The notes below the pieces were generated by a model. The model did no database searches. It worked only from the letters and a program-made list of their open reading frames with translations, and was not told the DNA's origin. Position numbers and translations under genes: made by a program. From Beverwykella pulmonaria (taxonomy: Eukaryota; Ascomycota; Dothideomycetes; Pleosporales; Melanommataceae), in contig BCHH01000001.1 of NCBI GenBank assembly GCA_001599595.1, forward strand, positions 2,451,837 through 2,515,836: a DNA stretch of 64,000 bases. The letters are read 5' to 3'. Positions 1 through 11,989 of this stretch are shown piece by piece (within the stretch, counting starts at the first letter, position 1; each line of letters starts with the position of its first letter).

Positions 1-862
1 GATCACGAGCGAGGGCATCTTTCTGGGTCCTGGTCAGCTTTCTGGAAAGCATATCTCAGCGCAATCATACTCCAATGGTTAAAAATATATAACCGTAGAC
101 TTCGAGAGCCTTCTGATGTACACCGGAGGGTAGAATTGGATTCAAGCACTGCGCTAATCGAAGTGCGACTGCATCGCTATGTGGTATAACCGTAGCTTCG
201 GCGGGATGTGATTGGAGAGCCTGAAATGAAAGCATCATAAGCAAGACGGATCCCCAAACATAGTCACAAGGATAAATTGACCTTCAGCAGGCGCCCCAGA
301 AACGATATATAGTCGGCCCATTCTTGCTGTGCAGCATCCCAGAGGGCGAGGGCACGTTCGACGCCGGCGGCATACCGTCGGAAGACTTTGTCCTTCTTGA
401 ATAGAACTGTGGAAGCTCCAATCAGCTACATACATGGAAATTATGGGTGTACTAGCGCGCATACCCTCCTCGGTGACGTTGCGGGTTGCTCTTGGCGAGG
501 GCGATGTGCGGCCGGAGCCCGTAGGAGAGAATATCTGCAAGTTAGTGGTTGCAGAGGGATCAAGAGACATGCTGGGCCTGGCAATAGAAGAGATGTCCGT
601 ATATTGAATGCAGGTCGCAGGACATGCTTGTTGTAGTGGTGTAGGAAAAGTGCAGCGAGATCCTACTTCTGCCTGCAGAGGGAAGCTTGAAAGACGTTTC
701 GCGAACTGAACACGAGATGCGGAGGAAGAACGTTGTTCCTAGCGCCGTTCTTGTACGGCAGTCACATGTGTGCGAATAGCAACAACTTGTATAACACCAC
801 ACGACGACCTCACATACAGACGGATTTTACGATAGAACAAGTCCGCTGCCTCTGATAGATAG
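1..862. other. No gene recognised
   Basis: Short overlapping frames occur on both strands, but none has a recognisable motif, a convincing splice pattern or a sensible start. The last 100 bases probably belong to the promoter, leader or an unseen first exon of the PPxY membrane protein gene that follows. Confidence 0.5.
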
Positions 863-1264
863 GAGGCAATTCTCCATGACCGACTCATCGTCGGCAAGCA
901 TTCTCGCCACCGTCACCATAGTCGCCCTACTGACCAGCAGCAGACCCCACGAGGCCAACCTCCCCCCGCCGAAGGGCCGCACTCCATATACTACATACAC
1001 CCCCCAGATGACCCTCCGCCCTCATACGATGATGCGACGCACTCGTCCAACACCCCTCTCCTCGTAGGACCGCCTCCAGACTACGGCACCGCATACAGGG
1101 CATACCCAGAGCCAGACGCCTCGTCCACGGCAAGCAGCAACATCGAAAGGACAACAAGATCTCTCCCCGAGTGGGTCGGGCAGGCACTGGTTGTGTTCTG
1201 CTTTGTAGCCATCATCTACGCATTCTTCACGCTCGTCAACGACTCTGACGGCTCACCTGGATGA
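863..1264 (+). CDS. Small single-pass membrane protein with two PPxY motifs (5' end unresolved)
   Basis: The frame is open from just after a TAG at 860-862 to a TGA at 1262-1264 and contains no ATG, so a first exon upstream, a splice or a frame error must supply the start. The visible part is Gln/Pro-rich, then carries PPPSY (near 1013-1027) and PPPDY (near 1070-1084), and ends with a hydrophobic helix of about 22 residues (WVGQALVVFCFVAIIYAFFT) followed by a short acidic tail. PPxY motifs are the classic ligands of WW domains in Nedd4/Rsp5 ubiquitin ligases; a PPxY tail joined to one transmembrane helix is the architecture of yeast Rsp5 adaptors on endosome and vacuole membranes. The adaptor role is inferred from architecture only. 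The overlapping frame starting with ATG at 876 lacks these features and ends early, so I treat it as a shadow. Confidence 0.5.
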   Translation, partial: EAILHDRLIVGKHSRHRHHSRPTDQQQTPRGQPPPAEGPHSIYYIHPPDDPPPSYDDATHSSNTPLLVGPPPDYGTAYRAYPEPDASSTASSNIERTTRSLPEWVGQALVVFCFVAIIYAFFTLVNDSDGSPG

Positions 1265-3469
1265 CATGACGTACCTGGACTTCTATACGAAGCAATTGCA
1301 AAATCGGAAAGGAAAATCCTGATAATCAGACAGTGTTAATCGAGAAATTGTAAGACCCGGAATCACCATGGTCCGTATTGGTGGCCCTGGAGCACCAAAA
1401 CGAGGGCACGTGACCGAGGTTAAGTCCGCGAAGGACCCAATGGAAGATTCTTCTAATAGTAAAATTCGTCCGACAGCTTGGAAGCAGAGGAATTCCGTCG
1501 AATCCAGGACAATATGTCAATCAAATCGAACAGCCGAGGTCTGGTAATCACTGTACCCCTCCCACATTCATCATATGTGGCAGTCCAATACGCGCTATTC
1601 TATATCGCGATGCAATTCGTAACCGTCTCATCAACCATCCATCGAGTCAACCTTGCCGCACTTAGACCAATCCTTCCTCCTCCGTATCACCCTCTATACT
1701 ACTTTCTCTCCGCCTGTTCCGACCGACTCGCTCCGCCGTCACCGACCTTCCATGGCATCTGACAAAGCAAACAAGCTAAGACGATAGCTACATTGATCGA
1801 GAGTGTGCCTGGAGCTCAAGTTTTGACCTATATATCGCCTCAGCCTGCACACCAGCAGTTTTGCGTTAGCATTTCCACAGTCTCACGCATAATCATCAGC
1901 CTCGACCAATCAAGAATCGAGGACCCTCACTTGATCATCATGCCACCAAACCAAGAATTATGAAGTGCGGGCGCTATTCCACGATATTGTATTGCGAATG
2001 ACCATGTCTGCGCCAGGTTGTTGATAGAGTGTTCAACTCAGCCTTACTCCGCAACATTGGCGCGGTCACACCCTTGCAGCGCTCCGCCTCTGCGCCGTTG
2101 CGCTTCATCTATCGTGTCAGAGAGTGCTTGGGTTCCTCCGAAAAGGCTTCACAACTATAACTATATATTCCAAATATGCGACCCTTATCCGCGTATAATC
2201 ACCCTTTCTACGCAGTAGTTGGCGGACAAATCCATGCATATTTCACGCTTATTTTGCCCATGAAACCTAAAGCTTCCTTCAATATTCGGTGTGGCAGCAT
2301 CACGTTACTATATTTGTGCGTGGTCCCAAGTATGCAAATGTTCTATCCTGTTGTTGGACTACGGGGCGTAATTAGGGCATTAAATGGTGGCCGCGGAGGG
2401 GAGGCCCGAAATGGGGCTTTGCTGGTTTCATTTCTACGTGTGAGAGCTAGGCCCTCTGCGACGGCAAAGAACAACTAGGCGCCTGCTGTAGAATAGACGA
2501 GCTGGGTCTACTGCACCGGGGAATTCGGGCCTGCTGCTCTGCACAGAACGAGCCGGGCCTCGTGTGCGTTGGACATGGGGACGAATGTTGGGAATGCCTC
2601 GCGGACGACAAGGTGGGGCAAGGCTGCACGCTGTTACCCTGTTACCACTGTAGGCAGATGAGCACTTAACGCTGAGAGGTTGGTCTCGAATATTTTGGAA
2701 GAAGGGGCACGCAAGGCATACCTGGCATAGCGTTGCATAGCATGCATTCATCCAAACATCGAACATTTGACATAGCCGCTGATATCCTCTATTCGACACG
2801 GTGTCATGATCCAGGTGAAACATATCCCAATGGTGCTTCCTTTAGGAAGCGTGCACTCATAGCAACACAGAAACTTGTACTACTTGTGCTAGGACAGGGG
2901 ACATCTTGCTCGCGGGTTCATTCCCATTATCGCACGGTGTGGTGTGATGCGCCGGGGGAAATACAACCCTGTCTACCCACCGCATCTTATGCTCGCATGC
3001 TTACAAAAATGCTAGGAGTTTGAGACACAAGTACAATCGCTCTACTGCTACAGCAGGTAAGAGGAAACTTATATGTGTGTGCAGTCTTCTTAGTGGTATA
3101 TAAGACATTACAATCTACAAGTAAGTCATCCACAGGGCGACTGATTGCCCTGCCTGCCTCTCTTCAACCCGACTACTAAAGGCCTCTACAAAGGAAATAA
3201 CAAAGGAAATGTGAGACAGTTGAGTCCAACACGCTCGACACCAACAGGCGACCTTTAAACCAGACCACTCAGCGTGCTCTGCGATACACCTTTCCCAACT
3301 CTTGTCCTCGCTCCAACGCAGAGGAGACCTCTCAGAGTCAGAAGACACAACTCTTCAACCCTCGAAAGAGAGGTTGGCACTGTACCTTAAACCAAGGCTT
3401 TCTCGCTCTAAGTTTCATAACGACCCAACCGTCACATGCTCTCACTCCCTCAAGCCGTTCCACCACCGC
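1265..3469. other. Long non-coding interval
   Basis: About 2.2 kb with only short unsupported frames. The longest, on the minus strand at 2434-2823, is Arg/Pro/Ser-rich and has no motif. Nothing else seen. Confidence 0.5.
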
Positions 3470-5641
3470 CTAAAGCATGCCGTAGAACCACCCCCGCACC
3501 ACTCTCAACTCCCTGACAACCTTGAACCATAGTCCCTTTTTATCTATGCCGTGCCTGCACTTCCTCTTGCCTTCCCTGCCCCACGTCTTCCCCCCTCTCC
3601 CATCCATGCCATTCTCTCTTACGGGCTTCCCTTCCCCAGGCGGCCCCTCCCCCGGCGGTCGCCCCATACCCCTCCGTCCCCAATACCCTCCGTCCACCCT
3701 AACCTCGCCCTCCCCTTGACACCTCGGAGCTCTATGCTGTTCAATACTCCCCATAGGCCAAATCGGCACCGTGCAAATCTCCTCATCGCCGCATCCTGCA
3801 CACTCCTTCCAACTCGTCCAGGCCAAATACTCTCTCAGACTATCAACTAACTGCACCGCGTGGCTGGGCGGCGGGCTCGTTGGCGCAAGAGAACGAGAGA
3901 GGGAGAGAGTTGCAATGTCGGAGGCCGAGAGCAGGGTTGTGCAGAGGTGGTGAGCTGTCTTATGTATCGATTTGTGCGCGAGGGAAGGGGGGAGAGAGGG
4001 TGGTGAAGGGAGACGAGGGACGAATTGGTGTATGCAGCGCGCTATTTCGGCGGAACTATTGCGGGCTGTGTGGTCGATAAACGGTCTTAGGAGGGTAGCC
4101 AGATACTTCGCGTATGCTTCCTTGGAGACACGAATCGCGTCGTTGGTGTGCAGATGGTGCAGTGGCGCGCTGTACCTTTTCACGAGCATATCCGCGACAT
4201 CCTGCCAATTCATTCTCTTCCCATCTTTCTTCTTCGAGGCCTTCAATATCATGGCTGTGACAGCGCCCTTTATCTTCTTCAAGTCTCCCGCCTTTGCGTT
4301 CTGCAGTCGCGGCATTTTAGTATCAGACACCACATCGTTGGTCCACAGATCCAGACCATCGTACTCAAACGCTGACACGAAATTCTCGTAGTCCAATACC
4401 ACTCGCCCACCCCCGATACCGTGATACCGCTCTGTAATAGCTTTCTGGTACTGCCAGCCGCCCATCGGGCCGCCGGTCCATCCATTGTCGACAACTGGCA
4501 TGATATCACGAGTTTCTAAATGTTTCTCGAACTCACAGAGGATGATCTCGAAGCCACCTTCCATGCGTAGGATGCCGTCGATTTTGTTCTCCCACAGTGT
4601 GGAGGAGAGATTGCAGAGGCCCTCTGCGCGGTCGTATTCGCCGCCCATGGGGTTATTGGAAGTGAGATTAAGGAGCAATATGTCTTGAGTATCGAGAGTA
4701 CCATTCGAAGTTTTGCCGGCTGACATACCGTCGATGTAGAGGAGCTTGAGGGCATGTTTGGGTACATAGGTGTGCAGATAGCCTGTCTTTACTGGCTCAG
4801 AGGAGGGGTTAGCGAGAAAGGGATGTTGGCGGTCTCGCTTGTCAGGACGCGGCTCGTCACAGCCTGGCTCCAGTCCATGATGTACGTGTTCCTGAGGATG
4901 CTCTGGGCAGAATTCGTGGTCATCTGGTCGCGGGAGATGGGGATGTGTTGGCTCGTGAGGGTGCATCGGCATATCGTGATGGGATGGAGGCGGGTGAATC
5001 GGCCTACGACCCGATGGAGGTGGTAATCCACGATGAGGCTCAGAGAACGGAGGCTCGCCATGCGGCGGTGGGAACCTAGGATTGGATGGAGGTTCATGGG
5101 GGTGTCCAAAAGGTGGCGGCAGCGGCGGCGGTCCATGATGAGAAGGCGGCAGTGGATTTTCCTTTCCGGCCTTGTGTCCGCCACGATGTCCTGTCAGTCC
5201 TCTTTGTCCATCTTGCTGCCCCTTTCCATGCTGCTTCATTCTCTCATCCCACTCGACCAAGCTCTCCTCAGAGTCACCATCTCCAAGTTCTCCCTCTCCG
5301 TGCGGTGGCCTTCCCCCAGGAGGTCGTCTCCCTCTCGGATGCGCAAAGATCAGCGCGTGTTCTGGTTCAAAAGCCAGCCACTCCATTCCCTTCACATCCT
5401 CTGGATTGGAAGTCCCATGGTACAGCTGCGTGCCTTCTGGCACAGTAGCTAGGAAGAACGACATGCCATTATGGTTCAGAGATGATCCCCATTGGCGCAT
5501 CGAAGAGTGAATCGCGTTGAAAATGTGGTTCGCATTGTGAACATGATTTTGCTCCCCATCTTGCCTGGTTTCGGAGGTCGCGCGGGCGGTCGAAAGAGAG
5601 GAAAGGCTAAAAAGAGCGGAAAGAATCGCTTTGCAATGCAT
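3470..5641 (-). CDS. Conserved fungal secreted protein of unknown function with a His/Pro-rich insertion
   Basis: A 723-residue intronless frame. It starts at ATG 5641 with a typical signal peptide (hydrophobic residues 5-18, small residues around ARA-TS near 22), so the product is probably secreted or wall-associated. Residues 71-102 (TQLYHGTSNP... with WLAFEPEHA) and 287 onward (GYLHTYVPKHALKLLYIDGM, then SAGKTSNGTLDTQD) match my memory of a conserved ascomycete secreted family with no assigned reaction. The C-terminal part has a Cys-rich stretch (WKECAGCGDEEIC) and an IPIWP-type motif that fits the same family. Residues about 103-286 are a Pro/His/Gly-rich low-complexity block that interrupts the conserved core in frame. 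Another low-complexity stretch (Ser/Pro-rich) lies near 570-620. No enzyme motif is recognised. Confidence 0.85.
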   Translation of the reverse strand: MHCKAILSALFSLSSLSTARATSETRQDGEQNHVHNANHIFNAIHSSMRQWGSSLNHNGMSFFLATVPEGTQLYHGTSNPEDVKGMEWLAFEPEHALIFAHPRGRRPPGGRPPHGEGELGDGDSEESLVEWDERMKQHGKGQQDGQRGLTGHRGGHKAGKENPLPPSHHGPPPLPPPFGHPHEPPSNPRFPPPHGEPPFSEPHRGLPPPSGRRPIHPPPSHHDMPMHPHEPTHPHLPRPDDHEFCPEHPQEHVHHGLEPGCDEPRPDKRDRQHPFLANPSSEPVKTGYLHTYVPKHALKLLYIDGMSAGKTSNGTLDTQDILLLNLTSNNPMGGEYDRAEGLCNLSSTLWENKIDGILRMEGGFEIILCEFEKHLETRDIMPVVDNGWTGGPMGGWQYQKAITERYHGIGGGRVVLDYENFVSAFEYDGLDLWTNDVVSDTKMPRLQNAKAGDLKKIKGAVTAMILKASKKKDGKRMNWQDVADMLVKRYSAPLHHLHTNDAIRVSKEAYAKYLATLLRPFIDHTARNSSAEIARCIHQFVPRLPSPPSLPPSLAHKSIHKTAHHLCTTLLSASDIATLSLSRSLAPTSPPPSHAVQLVDSLREYLAWTSWKECAGCGDEEICTVPIWPMGSIEQHRAPRCQGEGEVRVDGGYWGRRGMGRPPGEGPPGEGKPVRENGMDGRGGKTWGREGKRKCRHGIDKKGLWFKVVRELRVVRGWFYGML

Positions 5642-8600
5642 AGCGAAGAAATTAGATGATATCTGCAGATATCAGTAGACAGGATGAAGTTGGCTCGCTG
5701 CCTATCTTCGCTCTCAACGAAACATCAGCAAAGAAAAGCAAAGGCGAACAAAGTTGCATAGGGGAACAAGTCGTATTTGTCAAATCTCCAGTTCTATGTC
5801 TAGGTTTTCACGATAACTTCTTTGGGCATTTGGGTTACGCGTCAACTGATGAAGTCGCGGCGATGGCTCGAGGTTCTCATCGATAAGAACGGGCCTAACC
5901 GAGAGCGGTTAGAGGGACTCGTCGACACGGCGTTCGCAATTCGAAATGTAAATTGCACATTGTACAACGACGTAAGTCGAGGCAGAGAGGTCTACGATGA
6001 ATAGCTGAGCCCTGAAGCTTCGGAAATGTTGATGGCGGAGTTATCGAGGTTGGGATATCAAAATGCTGGATCAAAATGCTGGGCGGATGTTGGGAGCGCT
6101 AACGGGGTCCACTCAGGAGCAACCATGAACCGCCCATGGCGGTCATGCAGCTTCCCAACCCACAGTTCTCTAAAGAAGTGCATGTGATGAGATGCAACTG
6201 GCTCTTTGAAGCCCTGTAGAATTCCTCCTCGGCGTTGTATCCTGACTCCTGCATATCGTGTGTTTCTTTTCGCGAAGAGCTGCTGAAGGGAAGAAACAAC
6301 AACAGCTTACGTGGCTTGCAGCATGCAACAGAATATGCATTAGGGAATTTGATTCCAAGGAGATCAGGACGTGCAAGGTGGAGGACGGTAATTTGTTGGT
6401 TCACTCTTATGTGTCGATTTCTACTCGCTGGCTGGTTCGATACTGTGTCGGATTGGCCAAATAGCCTGTTCTGTGAGCCTGGCTGGGAAGTTGGTGTGAT
6501 CCTGAAGGACAGTTAACTCTATGATCTTCTGTTTGAATGCAACGTAGTATGAAGCTTTGGAAAAGAGGATTCGAGGGAAGAGCAAGGGGAAGCGAAACCA
6601 ACTCTTGGCCTTGAGAACTTCACCAGCGACCGCACGAAGCACAGTTGTTCCAGCGAGAGACCTTACTATTCCGGAGAACCGTCGTGGTGTGCACAGGACT
6701 TGAGCCTCACAATGGGGTTCTCGTTCGCCACCTAGACCTCTGTATACACGCTCGGAATGTTTGGCGAAGGAAGATTGAGATTTGCCAGCGAGGTGACAAC
6801 ACCGCGTCATGGCCGTGGTGTTGAGTCCTGAAACAAGACCGTTTACATAGCCACCTCCATCAACTGTGAATCCGCTATGTAAATATAGACACCATGACGT
6901 TCGGGAGAGGGATTGCGGTTCTTCCGCCAGACTCCGCGGGTCAGAGCTTGGTGAGGCTGCGCCATGTTGATTGTGTTATTCGCTCTCGACGTGTCAGACC
7001 TGCGCGGACTTGTACAGCACGTTGAGCGGCCATGCGAATTGCTCATCGAAATACTCCGAGCCGTGCATCGCGAGGGTGGGGACCACGTTGATCTCGCGTG
7101 GAAAGAGAGCGGGTAGGGTTGGTCAGGTCGGGGTGTTGGTCTTAAACAAGCAAGCCATTCGTCGACGATGCGAGGCCCGAGGCAGGATTTGAGATCGGCG
7201 CTAAAATAACACTAATGCAACCTAGTTACAACAGGTTAGCGTATTTCTGACATTCACGTTCTAGGCAGTCCAATCAAGCAACTGCCAGGGGACATAGAAA
7301 AGCTTTATAATTTCGCATAAACGATGCTGGTCGCGGTCCGAACGGAACAGGAGCACATCCCCGGCCGGCTGGATATCGAAAGTCGATACCTGGGCAGACA
7401 TTCGAGGCGCAGTTTCATCGTTCTGCCCCCAGAGCGGGCTTGGGCGACATGTTTCGATATTGTCGCAATTCCATGGTGATGAATTTGGCGTTGATGCCGT
7501 GACGTGGGCACGTTCGTTCAATCCTTCCGAGGCCACAGCGTTCCCAAGTGCTGGGCGCTTGGGGGCACATCGAATCTGGTCGGCCAACTGGGAGCCATTG
7601 TTGCACCGTCATGATGGACACCCAGGCCCCGTACCGAGCGGCCGCATGGAAACGGCCGGGCATGGAAGGATCCGATCCTAGCAGGTACCGACACTCTTAA
7701 ATCTATCCAAGGAATTAGAGTTGACTTGTAACCGTACTCGGCAATCGCTGGAGCCCCGTCGAGCAAAGAATCGCGAGGGTGTTTAGTGGGAAGTTAATCA
7801 ACACCCAACGCAGGTTCACGGCGGTAAGGCTTGCCTCGAAATAGGGGCGCCGCTCAGGAGCCACGTGCTTGGCAAATGTATGGAAAGACAGGTTCCATTT
7901 GCCGTTCGACGCCTGGAAGCGCCGTGACTTACGTGCGTGAGTATGCAGCCCTCTTATTTGGGGCACTCTAGGGTGCAAATATCAGAGTCAGATCCGCGAC
8001 CTCTTTTGCCTGGGCTGCAGCAGACGCGTGTTGACCTCGGGAAGAAGCTGATCAGTGCTCGTGATGTCTGCTGTCTGCTATGTTACACTACAATTAGTCA
8101 TTCATGCACGCAATGGAACCGCGAGTTTTCTAGTGGATGTCAGATATTCTATTAGAATTATGATCATACATTCTCGCCTATATTCACCTCCGTTGCGCAG
8201 GATCTGACTGTGCTCTATGCTTATATCAGACCCCTGCATGTAAGGCTGGTACTCTAGCGCTGTAGCCACCAACGGCTGCCCCGTTGACATCACATTTTCT
8301 GGTAGACTTACGGATACTAGGTTCAATTGTCCGACTGATCTTTAAATGCATCACCAAAGAGTTTTGAAACGGTCGGTGTGGAGGGAGGTGGCAATGTTGA
8401 AGAAAAATCATTGTCAGATAGATGCTACGTAGCGTGGATATCCGCCACACGCAACAGCCTCCTACTCCTACACAGCCTTGTCATGGAAATCAGGCCTCCC
8501 ATTGCATCCCTGCACGCAGACGTTTCAGAGTCAGACCAGAGTAAGTTATGCGAGTTGCCCAATCAGAATGCAGAACTTCATTTTTTTCAATGTTTTGAGC

Positions 8601-9069
8601 CTCCAGGCAACAGAATTCGGCGAACATGAACGCTCGAAACAATTTGGGACAATTGATGTTATGCGTAAGTACTGTATGCGGTGACAGAGAGGATATGGTA
8701 AATTGACTCTGAGGATGTGAGAGCGTGAGAGCGAAGAGTCTATACTCCAAAGATTTCATGTCGGAGCTGAATCGCTTCCGGTACATCCGTCCAAGGACTG
8801 CAGCTGAGCATGGCCGATCTCCTACCAGAAATCCTATCCATAATGCCTTAATATGGCGTATAATACATTTTCCATCATAAGATCTTCATCTAGATAAACG
8901 CCGTATTCGTGTGAAATGCTAGCGCCCGTCGCTCCAGCACAAGATGAGAGACTACAAAATGCAAATTCGGGTATCGTCGATTATGGTAGAATAAAGAAAG
9001 GGGGCAATACATCCAGCCAGCCTGGATCCGAAGGAACGAAGGATGGAGAAACCATCATCATGCTGCTGA
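5642..9069. other. Gene-poor interval, 3.4 kb
   Basis: The first few hundred bases are the promoter side of the secreted-protein gene. Beyond that many short frames are open on both strands (for example the minus strand between 7261 and 7978 and between 8102 and 8786), but none shows a domain, signal peptide or consistent intron set. Some may be remnants of decayed genes. Confidence 0.45.
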
Positions 9070-9948
9070 TTAGGACGAGTCTTTAGGGCCAGGCCCACGA
9101 GATGCTTTGAGATGGATTCTCTTTACATGATCTCTCTGTGCAAATTGTTAGCTTGTTTGTAGATTGGGAGGCTTCAGATGACTTACCATGTTATCAACTC
9201 TGCTGAAAACTCTATCACAACCGTCCCAGTCACATAGGACGCCGGGATTGTGCTTCGCTTCGTGTCTAGCAAGATCTTTCTTGCTCGAGAAGCCGCCACC
9301 CGTTGATTGTGGGCAGCCTTCATGGCGGCAAAAGAAAGACTTGGTATGGCGTTTGTGGTGCTTCCTCAGATCGCAACCTCGAGTGAATACTGCTCTTGAA
9401 GTGCAGCCCGGATAGGCGCAACTCCAAGTTCCATTTTTGTTTGGAAATCCGTAGGCCCGGAGGTCGGGAGAGCTTGGAGACAGCGAGCGTGACAGTTGGG
9501 TCCGTTCGTTCATTACTTCAGGGATGCCCAGCCCTCCTAAAGAGGATCCATACGATGAAGCTGAATGTGACCTCGATGGACGGTTGACGGTTAGCCGCTG
9601 GGAATGCAGCGCGGGGTCGGTCGTCAGTGTCTGCATAGATTCCATTTCCGGGAGAGGAGGATAGGACGAGTAGGTTGCATGTTGTGGTACCGGCGACGAA
9701 TGTGTAGACCAGAAAGCCTGCTGCGGGTATGGTGAAGACGCCATCGGCCGGTAGTCGTGGGGATGTGTGTAAATATGTTCAGACCCAGACTGGGTGGATT
9801 GTGGTCGGTGGGCCATATGTTGATGTTGCAACGGTGGTGAATACATGATGCTGGGAGGCGAATGACAACCGCTTCCAGGAAACAGATTTATAAGCCCTTC
9901 TTGCCCCATGAGGGCCATTTCTGCCTCAGCAGAGAAGAAGTTGGTCAT
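9070..9948 (-). CDS. C2H2 zinc-finger transcription factor
   Basis: Two exons: 9187-9948 and 9070-9135, separated by a 51-nt intron (GTAAGT donor, CTAAC branch, CACAG acceptor). The spliced product has 275 residues. The N-terminal two thirds is Ser/Pro/His-rich and disordered. Residues about 177-265 hold three C2H2-type fingers: one beginning CAYPGC, one CRHEGC, and one CDWDGCDRVFSRVDNM. The last finger is completed only after splicing, when the second exon supplies RDHVKRIH, which confirms the intron. The role is presumably sequence-specific DNA binding in the nucleus; no target can be assigned. I chose ATG 9948 because the frame upstream of it has no further ATG (it opens with GTG at 10050). 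Confidence 0.88.
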
Positions 9949-11351
9949 GGTGGGGTTTGCAGCTTCGGGGAGCCACGTTCGGCAAATTGCTGAATAGAGA
10001 TTTCGGAGCGGGGAGATTGAAAAACGGAAGCCTTCAAGATGGATGCTCACGATCGGGGGATGCGAGGGTCGTATATCGTGCGAGAAATGGTCAGTGCGTT
10101 GAGTGGGATGCTAGATGGGAGAGTGAGAACGCTGGGTTTTAAGAGACGGGCCAGGCCGTAGACGGCTAGGGCTAAATGCTGCTTTATGTCCGGGGTGTGT
10201 ACAAGTTTAGTCCCCAGGGCTCGCCAAAGGTACCGGTAGGGGTGTGTCTCCGTAGAATAAGGCTGAAGCTCTGTAGGTGGCGGCGAAGTGGCGGAGTAGC
10301 TGTGAATGTCTCGCAGTTGTTGCCACGGGTGATAGGTCCGTCGGAATGGGCCTTAAAATTGACCAAGTTAGAAGCGGAGGTTAGTGTGTGGTATGAGCAG
10401 TTTTAGTTGTAGATCTAGGGCGCAGAGAGAAGATATGCTTAATCGTAGGCAGGAGAATTTAAGAATTTGTGGTCATCTCACGCCCAAGGGCCGCTAGAGA
10501 AGCTAGCCGGAAAGTGGACAACGCTCATTCCTCCGCTTCATGTGAGTGCTTCTCTTTTAACTTGATAGCGCTGCCGCCCGCTTGAGCAGACGCGCATAAT
10601 TCTTCACGATTAGTCGAGTGCGCCTCGGGCGTAACTTTCCTTACGGTGGAACCCTGCACCCTCAAGGGTGCCATGCAGCGGCAGGACACCAAGCTCCCAA
10701 GTTCTGCCTAGCGCACGATGGCATGGCACACACTGGGGTCGAGCGGTGGAGCCCAAATGAGCTTCAATCTGCGTTCATTGAGCTTTTCTCGTCGAAGGAT
10801 TAACGATGCGTTATGGAGCAGGGTATCCAGCGCCCAGGAACCGTCAACGGGGAAACGGTGCGCCGGACAAGGAGAACTCTCGAATCCCCCACAGGCCTCG
10901 AAACATTGATCTAGTTTCTCGGAGCTGCGAAATAGACGCAGCAGACATAATATCCTACTGCAAGCGGCTTCAAAGGGGGCTGATGAAACGTGGAGGGGTG
11001 TGACGGTCGATCACAGCGCACTGCAGGATGCAATCAGAGCCGGTATAGAACTCGATTTGCGCGAGGATTATTCCGGTGGCGGTGGAATAATATTGCGCTC
11101 CGCTCCAGCAGTTCGGTGGTGTTGAGGGGGTGGACGGGGCGGAAGATGATGCCCGTGCGCAGGGCTTGCTTATAAATAGAATCAGACTGTGGACAAGGGT
11201 CATGTTACTAACTCAAACAGCAGAGAGGTATCATACTTTGGTAGTACATTTTAGAAGTAATTGCTCTCTTCTACTGCCCAAACTGCAACCATCTGCATGC
11301 CTCAGCAACTCACCGTTCCTGTGAGAAACATCCTCAACTTCGAAGATTTAC
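9949..11351. other. No gene recognised
   Basis: The proximal part is the promoter and leader of the C2H2 gene. Short frames such as 10618-10803 on the plus strand have no motif. A plus-strand frame beginning ATG 11298 (MPQQLTVPVRNILNFEDLLQ) is coding-like but overlaps the minus-strand candidate described next; at most one of the two is real. Confidence 0.4.
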
Positions 11352-11989
11352 TGCAAAGCGGCAAATTCATCAAACCCAAAGAATGGGCGATATCTATCCG
11401 GGCGGTCATGTTTTGGATTGGTTGAGATACGTTCGTTGAGTACCAGCATGGCCAATAATCGCTCATTCGTTCTGTGAACAAAACAAGACGTGAACTTAGG
11501 GGACAAGTGTCCTTGGAGATGTATCCAGCCATAATGAGATCTTGGTTCTCCATTTTATTCCATTACCAAAAGCTTGTTCCCACATGCTCGCTATCCGGGG
11601 GCGCACCGAGATGGTTGAGGGCATGAGCAACTTCGCGCAAACCTGTCCCCGAGATAGTTGAAGACTGTTGGAGATCAAGTTGGTTCATCTCCCACCACGT
11701 TTGGGCAATGAATTCACGACGTAACCTGAACACGTATGTGGTGGCCACAATGAGTTATTGAGACGGAAGCCCTACACACCTCAACGCGTGTTGACCCTCC
11801 TCCTTTCTACCTGGCCTTTAAGATCACTGTGACACTGCAGGGAGTGAGTTGGAGATAGAAGCGGGTATTCAACCGCAGCAATGTTTTCCTATCACGAGAA
11901 TGATCTATCAGTATGAGTTCTAGGCAAAGAAGCCAGGCAGCAAATCTTAAATCATTCCAAACTCTCATTACGTATCCCTGAGAAAGCAT
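11352..11989 (-). pseudogene. Possible spliced gene, probably broken, product unknown
   Basis: Three coding-like blocks follow one another on the minus strand. Block A starts at ATG 11989 and runs to a GTAGAA donor (after ...TVILKA). Block B follows a TTCAG acceptor and continues the same frame (RLRREFIAQTWWEMNQLDLQ...) to GTSFW. Block C follows another TTCACAG acceptor (TNERLLAMLVLNERISTNPK... to FDEFAALQ). The A-B junction keeps phase. The obvious B-C junction (donor GTAATG, acceptor CACAG) creates a TGA codon, so either the gene ends at the TAA after GTSFW, the junction is different, or the gene is inactivated. I do not recognise the protein. Confidence 0.3.

Noticed and set aside
2900..2950. 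Possible second tRNA (GGGTTCATTCCC resembling a T-arm)
   Set aside because: The invariant A58 is missing and no acceptor stem or A box fits around it.
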